This document shows positions 8,076 to 16,623 of a stretch of DNA of 42,865 bases, piece by piece. A program made the position numbers and the translations under genes. This DNA is from an uncultured Bdellovibrionales bacterium (lineage in GTDB: Bacteria; Bdellovibrionota; Bdellovibrionia; Bdellovibrionales; UBA1609), in contig CALGWV010000077.1 in assembly GCA_937936325.1 (NCBI GenBank), positions 1-42,865 of the forward strand, read 5' to 3'. The number at the start of each line of letters is the position of its first letter. Within the stretch, counting starts at the first letter, position 1. The notes beneath the pieces were generated by a model, which saw nothing but the letters and a program-made list of their open reading frames with translations, searched no databases and was not told the DNA's origin.

Positions 8076-9059
8076 ATGACAAAAAAAGAAGAGCTGATTC
8101 GTGAAATTTCGGAGTTAAAGAAAAAACATAATGCTTTGTTGTTGTCTCATTTTTATGAAGACGATGACATACAAGATATTGCTGATGAGATTGGAGACAG
8201 TCTGTTTTTAGCTCAAAGAGGGCAACAGGCTGAAAACCCTGTGGTCTTGTTGGCTGGGGTGACGTTCATGGGTGAGAGTGTGAAAATTCTTTCTCCTGAA
8301 AAAACAGTCTTGGTTCCAGATATGGCGGCGGGTTGCTCTCTAGTTGAACAATCCCCTAAAGGCCCCTTTTTAAAATGGCGTTTGGAAAACCCCGAGGCTC
8401 TTTGTATTACCTATGTGAACAGTAGTGCCGAGGTGAAAGCCCTATCTGATGTGATCTGCACGTCATCCAACGCTGAAAAAATACTTGCAGCTATTCCTAA
8501 AGACCGAGAGATTTTATTTGCTCCTGATTACAACCTAGGAAAATGGTTAAGAAAAAACTCAGGGCGAGACATGAAGCTTTGGAAAGGAGCCTGTGAGGTC
8601 CATATCCAATTTAGTGCTGAAAAACTCATGGCTTTAAAAATGGAGCATCCCGATGCCATGGTGATCTCACATCCTGAGTGTGAAGATCCGGTTTTAGATT
8701 TATCTGATGTGATTGGGTCTACTTCTAAACTGCTTAAAACAGTGAAAGATAATCCTAATCAAAAATTTATTGTGGGCACGGAAATTGGAATCTTTTATCA
8801 AATGAAAAAACAAAACCCCACAGCCACTCTAATCCAAGCTCCTACTGATGAGCCCTGCGCCTGTAATGAATGTCCTTATATGAAACTCAATACTTTAGAA
8901 AAAATTAAAATGGCATTTAAAACTTTAAGCCCTAAGATTGAGCTTAACGAGGACCTACGCAAACTCGCGGCATTGCCCTTGCAACGAATGATGGATATTA
9001 CAGATGGACTTGAAGTCAGCTGGCCTTCAAAGTTTGAAACTCCAGCTTATTTTAAATAA
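8076..9059 (+). CDS. nadA: Quinolinate synthase
   Basis: A 327-residue enzyme. It condenses iminoaspartate with dihydroxyacetone phosphate to give quinolinate for NAD synthesis. The three [4Fe-4S] ligands are visible as C87 (MAAGCSL), C173 (WKGACEVH) and C266 (CNECPYM), with spacing normal for the family. SHPEC and the GTEIGIF segment are also present. nadB and nadC are not in the window. The stop is 7 bp from the end of the convergent MepA-like gene. Confidence 0.96.
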   Translation: MTKKEELIREISELKKKHNALLLSHFYEDDDIQDIADEIGDSLFLAQRGQQAENPVVLLAGVTFMGESVKILSPEKTVLVPDMAAGCSLVEQSPKGPFLKWRLENPEALCITYVNSSAEVKALSDVICTSSNAEKILAAIPKDREILFAPDYNLGKWLRKNSGRDMKLWKGACEVHIQFSAEKLMALKMEHPDAMVISHPECEDPVLDLSDVIGSTSKLLKTVKDNPNQKFIVGTEIGIFYQMKKQNPTATLIQAPTDEPCACNECPYMKLNTLEKIKMAFKTLSPKIELNEDLRKLAALPLQRMMDITDGLEVSWPSKFETPAYFK

Positions 9060-9066
9060 ACTTTCT

Positions 9067-11631
9067 TTATCTGTCTGTAGGCTTTGGTGTCGGCAATGGT
9101 GCTTCTTGCGGATACTTGATCCTTTTAGGGTTCAGTCTTGGAGCCGGAGCCGCATCAAGGTTTCCTTGGTGTTTAATGTAATCAGAGTTTTCTCTTTCAT
9201 AGGCAGCGATTAACTCTCTACATCCCATTTTAGAATCGCTAATAGCTGCTGTTGTGCAGTTTGGATTTGGGCTTTTAATCCCAATTCTTTTTCCACAATT
9301 AAAACGTATGTGCATATGATCTTCATGCCCTTCCCAATGCATAAACTTCTTATCTACCCAGGATTTAAACTCATGATCTGGTTCGCTTTGATATGAATCT
9401 GACAGACAAAGGCCTGTTTTAATGGCTTTATCTGTGAGAATTGCAGCTACTTTACCATCTAAACTATAGAGGCTCTTTAAATACTGATGTAAATAAGGCA
9501 AAGACCTTTCGGCTAGAGATGAAAGCATCCAAGTATTTGGAGCGACCCAGCTCTCCCCTTGCATTTTTTGAGGATTCTCTTGGTTTAAATAAGGATACGA
9601 AATATCAACATCTAATCCGTTTTGATGACTACCATGTCTCGCTAACTGACCACCATTTTTCATCGATACATCATTGATATAAAATTGTATAGAAGGTCTT
9701 GCACCTGAGATTTTACGATAAAAATCATTATGTACCCAAGTCATAGCTATTTTTGTAGATTCAGAAGCAATGTGATCTGCTCGAGAAGTTCCAGTTGACG
9801 GGACTCCCATTATTTTAGGTAGAGGAGTGGCTAATTTAGAGAGACGCCCTCTAATATGAGACCCTTTTGCATGATCAAAACAGCCCGAAACTAAATAGTC
9901 TTTATAGTAGTCCTGCAATTTGTTAAATAATCCAATAGGCAATTGTCTCACAAGATCCTCTGGAAAAAATGACACTTCATCAGGAGTAAAGTTCTTTCCT
10001 ATATTTCCAGGTAAGCAATCAATACCCTGGGGTAAACTCACTTTGATTTGTGCTTTAGGGTTTGAGCCACCAGAAATACTTAAATATTCAGGGTAGGCTG
10101 AAACAAGGGCCTTAAAATCCAGCAAAGAATCACTACCCGAATGTAAGTATTGCTGACTCGAAGCTGGGGTTGCACTTAAAAGCGATGGATTCTTCTTAAG
10201 TAGAGGTTTTTCTCTAGGAAATCTCGATGTTAAAGGGGGGTTTTGAATAACTTGAGTCGTGGTCTCAGCATTAGTACTGGTCGGAGGCATTTCAGCAGCA
10301 GCAACAGTTGTTGAAGTTGTAAGACCTGATAATCCTTTTGCTCCAGAAGCATTAGATTGAGTATCATCATTGGGTGCAGGCGGTGGTAGCATTTCTTCTA
10401 ATATCTGAGTGCCAGCTTCATAAGGTTTCACATCAATTGGCTCAAGGGCAGGAGCAGGCACTGTTTCTATAATAGTTTCACCTGAAGTATCGGAGCAATT
10501 TTTACTAAATGTTTGACACTCATACTCTTTATAAGAGCCAACGTTTTGCATACCAGGTTTTTGCTCTATCGTTTCAGGAACTAAAATTTCTCTTTGCGGC
10601 ACAAAAATGGGTTGGTGTTCTTGTACTAATGGCTCTGGATCATCTCTAAATAAATCTGGCAAAGCCACTGAAGGTGCCTCTACCCGTGGGAGTATAGGTG
10701 CCGGAAAAGACTCGGCTTGTTCTCTCCGAAGCTTAGCGGCTTCCTCAACTTCAACATAACCTTCTTGGTTTAAAGGACCCGGAATAACAAAAGTAATGTC
10801 TGACTGATCTATGACTGGAGGTTCAGTCTCTTCTTTATCATCATCATCATGAGCTGTATGTGAATGAGCGACTTGCTCCTCCTCAGCTCTTTCTTGTCGT
10901 TCTCTTTTTTTCTGAGCTTGCTCCTCAGCATAGGCTATAGAGTTCTCTTCTTTACGTGGAGCTAATCTATCCTCATCTCCTGCTGGAGTCGTTATACTAA
11001 TTGTTGTGGTTAAAACTTTTTCTAAAATGGGTTTTCCATCCTGGCCCAAAATAACATTCTTATTTGAATCTGTTTTAGGTTGTAATTTTGAGCCATTCAC
11101 ATACTGCAAAGCAATTTCTAGAGTATGACAATAGCCATTTCCATCCATCACGGTGTCACATCGAACATCAGCTCTTAAGATATGTGGCCTTGATTTATGA
11201 TTTAAGGGTGTTCCAGGATCTACGCCTTGATGACTCACTAATGGGAGTTCAAAACCTGGCGATGTATGAAGAGCCTCTAAATCTAAATTCGATTTTGAAA
11301 ATTTATGGCTGACACTTTCCCCATCAGCAAAAACATAATCGGCAATAATAGTGATCGTCCCGTTTGAAGGATCCGTGTTATCTACCTTCTCTCGAGTGTG
11401 TTTAATCTGAACACCTGTATAATCTGTGATCAATTCATTTTTTGATCTCTTGTCCAGTATTGATTTATTAAAATCTACTTCAGTCTCAAACTTAGGTGCA
11501 CATTCAGCGTCATGACATACAAAGCGCAGACCATCTACATCATAGGTGGGCGCCTTGTATGACAAATTTTGTCCCATGCCACAGCCTGAGAGGTAAAAGA
11601 ATGAAAGAGCAATAAAAATTAATTGTTTCAT
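9067..11631 (-). CDS. Large lipoprotein with MepA-type murein endopeptidase domain
   Basis: An 854-residue lipoprotein. The signal peptide MKQLIFIALSFFYLSGCGMG ends in a lipobox with the lipidated cysteine at 17. About 500 residues of low-complexity linker follow, including an Arg/Glu-rich coil and an HSHTAHDDDDKEE cluster near 250-265. Residues about 600-780 match peptidase family M74 (MepA, LAS fold). HGSHQNGLDVDI supplies the presumed zinc ligands H669 and D676, and HEDHMHIRF supplies H774. MepA cuts D-Ala-meso-DAP crosslinks. E. coli MepA is about 274 residues, so this is a much enlarged, membrane-anchored form. Self or prey peptidoglycan remodelling is inferred. Convergent with nadA. Confidence 0.88.
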   Translation of the reverse strand: MKQLIFIALSFFYLSGCGMGQNLSYKAPTYDVDGLRFVCHDAECAPKFETEVDFNKSILDKRSKNELITDYTGVQIKHTREKVDNTDPSNGTITIIADYVFADGESVSHKFSKSNLDLEALHTSPGFELPLVSHQGVDPGTPLNHKSRPHILRADVRCDTVMDGNGYCHTLEIALQYVNGSKLQPKTDSNKNVILGQDGKPILEKVLTTTISITTPAGDEDRLAPRKEENSIAYAEEQAQKKRERQERAEEEQVAHSHTAHDDDDKEETEPPVIDQSDITFVIPGPLNQEGYVEVEEAAKLRREQAESFPAPILPRVEAPSVALPDLFRDDPEPLVQEHQPIFVPQREILVPETIEQKPGMQNVGSYKEYECQTFSKNCSDTSGETIIETVPAPALEPIDVKPYEAGTQILEEMLPPPAPNDDTQSNASGAKGLSGLTTSTTVAAAEMPPTSTNAETTTQVIQNPPLTSRFPREKPLLKKNPSLLSATPASSQQYLHSGSDSLLDFKALVSAYPEYLSISGGSNPKAQIKVSLPQGIDCLPGNIGKNFTPDEVSFFPEDLVRQLPIGLFNKLQDYYKDYLVSGCFDHAKGSHIRGRLSKLATPLPKIMGVPSTGTSRADHIASESTKIAMTWVHNDFYRKISGARPSIQFYINDVSMKNGGQLARHGSHQNGLDVDISYPYLNQENPQKMQGESWVAPNTWMLSSLAERSLPYLHQYLKSLYSLDGKVAAILTDKAIKTGLCLSDSYQSEPDHEFKSWVDKKFMHWEGHEDHMHIRFNCGKRIGIKSPNPNCTTAAISDSKMGCRELIAAYERENSDYIKHQGNLDAAPAPRLNPKRIKYPQEAPLPTPKPTDR

Positions 11632-11663
11632 AACTATTACAATACAAAACTCGTACCAACTTC

Positions 11664-11682
11664 AAAAGCCCTAACCCAGGGC
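11664..11682 (-). terminator. Probable terminator after the olsF-like gene
   Basis: On the reverse strand GCCCT-gggtt-AGGGC (11668-11682) is followed by four T residues (11664-11667). It lies about 55 bp past the end of the acyltransferase gene. It probably ends the kdsA-to-olsF transcript, though the stem is only five pairs. Confidence 0.5.
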
Positions 11683-11735
11683 CTTTAAAAGTCTTAATTA
11701 AATAAAAATTATTGGTTTAATAGACTAAAACTGTC

Positions 11736-13490
11736 TCATTTTGGAACACTCTTAGTATCACTAAAAAACTTGCTCAATTTTTTTTCAGGAGACTTTGTCA
11801 GGTCCACCAAAATGAATCCATCCAGGCTTTGTCCAAAATCATAATCAATATTAAAGCCTAAGTATTTAGCGCCTAGCTCTCCATATCTTTTATAAAGTGT
11901 AGGCAGACCTTTTCTGTCGGGTTCAAAATCTTTTATAAGTTTATCTAAATCACTAATACTATGTGTAGACTCAAGAAGAGCCTCTAATGCTGAATCACTC
12001 AACGATTTTGGTTGATAGAGGCGGGTCTCACCTGTAAAATAGTTTCTTAAATTATCATCCAGTGCATGCTTTCTCATAAAGTATTGAGAAATAAGGTGTC
12101 TAGATTTTTCTGAATACTCTTTGCTCACAGACACTGTTCCGAAAAGCTTTCGGTTGTTTTTCATGGCTGCCATGTATTGGCCTATGCCTTTCCAAAGATA
12201 AAACAAGGTCCACTGCTTTTGATCATCAGCAACGATAAAGGTCCGTCCCACTTCCACAGCGGGTCGAATCATTTCATAAAATTCTTTTTTAATCGGAAAA
12301 AAGGACTGGGTGTAAAAGCCTTCGGGGCCATGATCTTTAAAAATACTTTCTGAATTGCCTATGCGGTAAGCTCCTGATATTTGTTTTTTAGTTTTATTCC
12401 AGACAAACAGATGCTCGTAAAAATTATCAAACTCATCGGTATCATAGGATTTTCCGGTGCCTTCGCCCACGGATCTGAAAGTGATCTCTCTGAGCCGTCC
12501 CAGCTCTTTAAAAAATTCTTGAGGAGCTCTACTCCCATCAAACAAATGCACACTAAAATTCTTTTTATCAATAATTAAACTTGATGGTGTCTCTTTAGAG
12601 TAATCAGAGATTATTTTTTGAATGACGTTATCTGATATAGGTTTAATAATTTTTTTCTGACCAGGGGTAAATTTAAATGGATTTAGAGTTTTAAGTTTGG
12701 ATAAGGTTTTCGTTCGCTCATCAGCTAGCAAGTACACCCTTTCTCTAAGATGTTTTAAAACCTCCGGAATACTGAGTCCTTTGAGCGTCTCTCCAGGTAT
12801 AGGGCTCCCAAAACGCACTAAAGTTGTGGATCCGATTTTTCTCACAAGCTCTCGCCCAAGAATAAGTGTGCGCAAAACTTTAAAACGACGCCCCGTGAGG
12901 CCTAAAGTTTGATAAATTCGACTATTTTGTCCTTTAAAAAAAACGGGTAAAATATCGCAACTACATCCCTTTATAATTCTGGCAACTCCAGACTTCCAAG
13001 GCATATCGATAGCTGTACCCCAAGGCACTTTGGCCAAAGACGGGGTCCCCGCGGGAAAAACAACAAGGACAGCTTTTTGATTTTCAACATAGTCAATGGC
13101 CGCTTTAACAGCAAGAGCATTACTATTAATTCTCTTTGTTCCTTTTTGATAGAGTTCTAAGTCTAAAAAATTAGGTTTTAATTCTGGGATTCTCTCCGTT
13201 AAAACATTATTGACTAACATTTTAAAGTCTTTTCTGCGTTTCTCTATCAAATGACTGAGTATGATTCCGTCTAAGGCTCCAAAGGGATGATTAGATACAA
13301 TGATCAAAGGCCCTTCTTTTGGGATCCTGAGATGTTCATCTTCAAAAAACTGTATTTTTAGTTTGAGCTCTTCACAAGCTGTGGCCCACGCACTTTGCTC
13401 CGGCAATCTTCTTTTACATTCATTATATACTGCTTTTAGACGCTTAAAACCTAAAAGTGATTCCAGCATATTGGTCAGGATTTTTGTCAT
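11736..13490 (-). CDS. olsF: OlsF-like bifunctional acyltransferase (ornithine lipid synthesis)
   Basis: A 584-residue two-domain protein. Residues about 55-260 are a PlsC-type acyltransferase with SNHPFGALDG at 66-75. The His68-to-Asp74 spacing (HX5D) is the variant seen in the 'hemolysin-like' branch rather than the usual HX4D. A later FFKGQNSRIY segment fits the same branch. Residues about 305-520 resemble the OlsB/GNAT acyltransferase. OlsF proteins join the OlsB activity (N-acylation of ornithine) with the OlsA activity (O-acylation) to make ornithine lipids at the inner membrane. The exact head-group amino acid cannot be read from sequence. It overlaps trmJ by four bases (ATGA). Confidence 0.8.
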   Translation of the reverse strand: MTKILTNMLESLLGFKRLKAVYNECKRRLPEQSAWATACEELKLKIQFFEDEHLRIPKEGPLIIVSNHPFGALDGIILSHLIEKRRKDFKMLVNNVLTERIPELKPNFLDLELYQKGTKRINSNALAVKAAIDYVENQKAVLVVFPAGTPSLAKVPWGTAIDMPWKSGVARIIKGCSCDILPVFFKGQNSRIYQTLGLTGRRFKVLRTLILGRELVRKIGSTTLVRFGSPIPGETLKGLSIPEVLKHLRERVYLLADERTKTLSKLKTLNPFKFTPGQKKIIKPISDNVIQKIISDYSKETPSSLIIDKKNFSVHLFDGSRAPQEFFKELGRLREITFRSVGEGTGKSYDTDEFDNFYEHLFVWNKTKKQISGAYRIGNSESIFKDHGPEGFYTQSFFPIKKEFYEMIRPAVEVGRTFIVADDQKQWTLFYLWKGIGQYMAAMKNNRKLFGTVSVSKEYSEKSRHLISQYFMRKHALDDNLRNYFTGETRLYQPKSLSDSALEALLESTHSISDLDKLIKDFEPDRKGLPTLYKRYGELGAKYLGFNIDYDFGQSLDGFILVDLTKSPEKKLSKFFSDTKSVPK

Positions 13491-14203
13491 GGGCCTTCTG
13501 TTCCTTCATAGGACTTCATAATTTCTATACTTTGAAAAAGAGCCTTTTTTAGAATAGACACCTCTTTCTCATTTGGCATAGAGCGTTTCAACATTTTTAA
13601 CAAAGTATCATAGGCATTCACTCGATGCGAGTCGAGCTGAAAACCCATTGTGAGCAGCCAGCTTTCAAGGACCTCTTCAGGAAACTCAGGGTGAGGCTCA
13701 TTATAATGACTCTCGTTCATATGAGGGTAATTTTGACTAAATATGTAATGTGATAGTAAAACAGCCTGGGATAAGTTAAAGCTTTGAAACTCGCCCGTGT
13801 CTGGCAAAAAAGCTGAAATATGACAATGCCTTAGATCATCTGTGTCTAAACCTGAAGCTTCAGGTCCAAATATAAGGTACAAATCTTGAAACTGACCTGA
13901 TCTCCCCATAATTTTTGCAGCTAATGATAAAGGATACGACCTACGCCTTTTACCCTTGCGCCGAGAAAGAGCAATTTTAGGACCTTTGTTTTCTTTTGAA
14001 AACTCTTCCCAGCTGGCATATACCTTCATATCGTTTAACGTTTTTTGAGCCCCTGCAGCCCCTCGGTGAGCTGCACTTCCTATCTCACATTGAGGATTAA
14101 TCAAAAACAAAGAGCCTCTCGACAGGTTGGCCATCGCTCTGGCTGAAGAGCCTATATTAGAATCATATTTAGATCGGACGAGTACGCTATGAACTTTTAT
14201 CAT
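13487..14203 (-). CDS. trmJ: TrmJ-like SPOUT RNA methyltransferase
   Basis: A 238-residue SpoU-family methyltransferase. It shows the N-terminal NIGSSARAMANL motif, the SAM-binding knot segment LIFGPEASGLD and the C-terminal FNLSQAVLL. TrmJ 2'-O-methylates position 32 of certain tRNAs. This assignment is the closest of the subfamily, but another Nm target cannot be excluded. It has an adjacent 3' extension of about 60 residues (EEVLESWLLTMGF) as TrmJ does. Gene order is kdsA, hydroxylase, trmJ, olsF on the reverse strand, with 51 bases before it and a four-base overlap after. Confidence 0.85.
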   Translation of the reverse strand: MIKVHSVLVRSKYDSNIGSSARAMANLSRGSLFLINPQCEIGSAAHRGAAGAQKTLNDMKVYASWEEFSKENKGPKIALSRRKGKRRRSYPLSLAAKIMGRSGQFQDLYLIFGPEASGLDTDDLRHCHISAFLPDTGEFQSFNLSQAVLLSHYIFSQNYPHMNESHYNEPHPEFPEEVLESWLLTMGFQLDSHRVNAYDTLLKMLKRSMPNEKEVSILKKALFQSIEIMKSYEGTEGP

Positions 14204-14254
14204 AGACTCATATTAACTTAGGAAGCTTTCAAAAAACCCCATTGAGGCAAACTG

Positions 14255-15670
14255 TCATTGATTTAAAAATTTTCTAATATCTTCTGGGTAGGGAATATTC
14301 TCAAAAGAGTGAGACATCGCATATTGCTCACAAAGCTCCCTGGTTCTGTGCATCACGAGCCAATGGGTCTCTTTGTTTAAACTCTCTTTAAATTCTTTGA
14401 ACTTCAGATCATCTCTAGTCTGGGTTAAATCTCTTAGAGTCCTAAAATCATTTTCGCGCTGGGAGGGACGACTCTGAGATGGAACTACTTTTTTAAGCTT
14501 ATACTTTTTTTGCTCTCTAAATTTTTTGTAGAGAGCCACCCCACCATAAACTGAAAGAACTTTAGCCCCTTCAGCTAGAACAACTTCAAGGGTGCTCTCA
14601 TGACTTAAACTTTGCTTAAGCAGTTCCTTATTTTTTGAGACCTGAAAAGGCCCTTGAAGTCTTAATGAAATAAGCCTTTCACCTTCAGCTCTATAGCTGG
14701 CAATCACTCCAGAGTAGGATTCGCCTGAGCTCACAACAACAGTGGACAAGGCTCTACCTTGATAGGCTTTTTCTAAAGAGGCTATGCCTCCTTTTTTGTA
14801 AGCCATTTTTTTTGAGTATTCTCTAAGAACAAATTTGAGCTCGGAAAAGCTTTTAGTAAAGTAGAGTTGGGGTTGTGGCTCTGTAATATCATATTTTTGA
14901 TCAATACATTCTAATCCAAACTCAAGTTTTTTCGGCCCTGTCTCACTTAAACAAGCTCCCCCCTCTTCTAGGGAAGAAAGAAGTCCAGCACCATATAAAC
15001 AAATTTTATTTTCATGCTCTATCAATCCGTATTCAGCAGTCCACCAGTTCATTCGAGCCAAAAGTGAGGCTTCACTTAGAAAATGTACGGATTGGTTGGC
15101 TAAATTTAACTGATACTCAAAGTTTTCCAAATCCTTAGGGTTAAAATGAGAGCTTTCTTTGAAGTCACTCAGGTTTCTGACGGCTTCATAGATTTTTAAG
15201 TCTTCTTTAGAGTAAAGGGCATGTCGAGCTAAAAGAGCATACTCGGACAGATAATCTGAATACTCAGAATCTATAAGCATCGGAGCATGGCCTGCAGACT
15301 CATGGACAATATCTGGGGCTGGAGTGTATAAGATATTTTCCAAACGTCTCATAGCCGTGGCCACAGGCAAGATTTTTTGGGCCTGAAAATCCATAAAAAT
15401 AGCAGGTGGTAAAAAGCCACTCACAGGTGCCGCTCTCCAACCATACTTTGATAACTTTTCATCTAGTTCGGTGATCTGTGGGATATGGTCTTCCGTAAAA
15501 CCTAATAGCTCTATCCCTTTTTGATGGGACGGATGAGAGAAAGGCAAAATTCTTGTTTTCATTTGCCTAAAAATAAATCTCCAGACCTCTTGATCTTCAT
15601 TTGTATAATTTAAATTCTCTTGAGGATAAATATAGTTTAATAGATGCTCTGGAATATTTTTATAATACAT
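14255..15670 (-). CDS. phhA: Long-form aromatic amino acid hydroxylase (phenylalanine 4-monooxygenase type)
   Basis: A 471-residue pterin- and iron-dependent hydroxylase. The iron ligands are H123 and H128 (VHESAGHAP) and E213 (WWTAEYGL). The first His to Glu distance is 90 residues, against about 46 in short bacterial PhhA, so about 45 residues are inserted between them. About 180 C-terminal residues (from [17 protein letters not shown]) lie outside the catalytic core and lack an obvious ACT domain. The likely reaction is Phe to Tyr, but Tyr or Trp as substrate cannot be excluded. No pterin carbinolamine dehydratase is adjacent. The start overlaps the end of kdsA by 11 bases, so the two are cotranscribed. 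Confidence 0.85.
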   Translation of the reverse strand: MYYKNIPEHLLNYIYPQENLNYTNEDQEVWRFIFRQMKTRILPFSHPSHQKGIELLGFTEDHIPQITELDEKLSKYGWRAAPVSGFLPPAIFMDFQAQKILPVATAMRRLENILYTPAPDIVHESAGHAPMLIDSEYSDYLSEYALLARHALYSKEDLKIYEAVRNLSDFKESSHFNPKDLENFEYQLNLANQSVHFLSEASLLARMNWWTAEYGLIEHENKICLYGAGLLSSLEEGGACLSETGPKKLEFGLECIDQKYDITEPQPQLYFTKSFSELKFVLREYSKKMAYKKGGIASLEKAYQGRALSTVVVSSGESYSGVIASYRAEGERLISLRLQGPFQVSKNKELLKQSLSHESTLEVVLAEGAKVLSVYGGVALYKKFREQKKYKLKKVVPSQSRPSQRENDFRTLRDLTQTRDDLKFKEFKESLNKETHWLVMHRTRELCEQYAMSHSFENIPYPEDIRKFLNQ

Positions 15671-16487
15671 AGTCTCCCCTCTCCTTAACCACTTGATCCA
15701 GGCGCTTAACCTGAATTAGAAGCGATCTTAAATCTTTTAAATCCAGGGCTGACGGTCCATCACACAAAGCCTCATCAGGACTAGGGTGCGCTTCCAAAAA
15801 TAAAGCGCTCAACCCTAAGGCCATAGCAGATTGAGCCAATGGCAAACAATATTCCCTTCTTCCACCAGTTGAGTTTTTAAGCCCCCCTGGAAGCTGCAGT
15901 GAATGGGTCACGTCAAAACTCACAGGATATCCAAAAGACTTCATCTCACAAATTCCCAACATATCTACTATCAGGTGACCATACCCAAAAGACGTGCCTC
16001 GTTCACACAATATGATTTTGTCGTTTCCAGACTCTTTACATTTTTGAATGATATGTTTCATTTGCCCCGGAGCCAAGAATTGTGCCTTTTTAATATGAAG
16101 AGGTAAACCTGATTTAGCCATTGCGACAACAAGGTCTGTCTGCCTTGAAAGAAAAGCGGGCAATTGCAAAGCATCGACCACTTCTGAGACAGGCTTCACT
16201 TGTCCAGGTTCATGGACATCGGTTAAAACAGGCACATTAAAGCTCTCTCTCACTTCCTGCAGAATTTTTAAGGACTCATCAAATCCAAGCCCTCTATAAG
16301 AATGCACAGAAGAACGATTGGCTTTATCAAAGGAAACCTTAAAGACATAAGGAATGTTTAACTCATCTGTGACTTTTTTAAAAACCTCAGCCGTTTTCAA
16401 AAGCGAATCTCTGCTCTCAATAACATTCATTCCTCCCATCAATGTAAAAGGAGATTCATTAGACAAAGTGATATTTGCAATTTTCAT
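15660..16487 (-). CDS. kdsA: 3-deoxy-D-manno-octulosonate 8-phosphate synthase
   Basis: A 275-residue TIM-barrel enzyme. It condenses phosphoenolpyruvate with arabinose 5-phosphate to make Kdo 8-phosphate for LPS. It carries [11 protein letters not shown] near the N-terminus; Asn21 stands where metal-dependent forms have Cys, so this is the metal-independent class. Other family segments seen are [38 protein letters not shown] and [11 protein letters not shown]. It is the first gene of the reverse cluster. A likely promoter lies at 16532-16560 with a large palindrome just upstream. Confidence 0.96.
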   Translation of the reverse strand: MKIANITLSNESPFTLMGGMNVIESRDSLLKTAEVFKKVTDELNIPYVFKVSFDKANRSSVHSYRGLGFDESLKILQEVRESFNVPVLTDVHEPGQVKPVSEVVDALQLPAFLSRQTDLVVAMAKSGLPLHIKKAQFLAPGQMKHIIQKCKESGNDKIILCERGTSFGYGHLIVDMLGICEMKSFGYPVSFDVTHSLQLPGGLKNSTGGRREYCLPLAQSAMALGLSALFLEAHPSPDEALCDGPSALDLKDLRSLLIQVKRLDQVVKERGDYVL

Positions 16488-16531
16488 GTTGGGCTTCCTG
16501 AGTGTTTTGTATTGGTTTAGCTAGTCATCAA

Positions 16532-16560
16532 TTTATAATGAGGAAGAATTTTCAGGTCAG
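16532..16560 (-). promoter_or_regulatory. Candidate kdsA promoter
   Basis: On the reverse strand CTGACC (16555-16560) and TATAAA (16532-16537) are separated by 17 bases. Transcription would start near 16525, leaving a leader of about 38 bases before the kdsA ATG. The match to sigma-70 consensus is moderate. Confidence 0.45.
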
Positions 16561-16562
16561 TC

Positions 16563-16590
16563 TATACCCAGATCCGCGGATCTGAGTATA
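16563..16590. promoter_or_regulatory. 28-bp operator-like palindrome upstream of kdsA
   Basis: CAGATCCGCGGATCTG (16569-16584) is a perfect 16-bp palindrome. TATAC and GTATA flank it symmetrically across one mismatched pair, for 26 of 28 symmetric positions. It ends three bases upstream of the candidate kdsA -35, a usual place for an activator or repressor site. It has no T-run, so a terminator for the gene ending at 16624 is less likely. Confidence 0.55.
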
Positions 16591-16623
16591 TATTGCCCAT
16601 CTTAAAACTTTTAGAAGAGAAGC

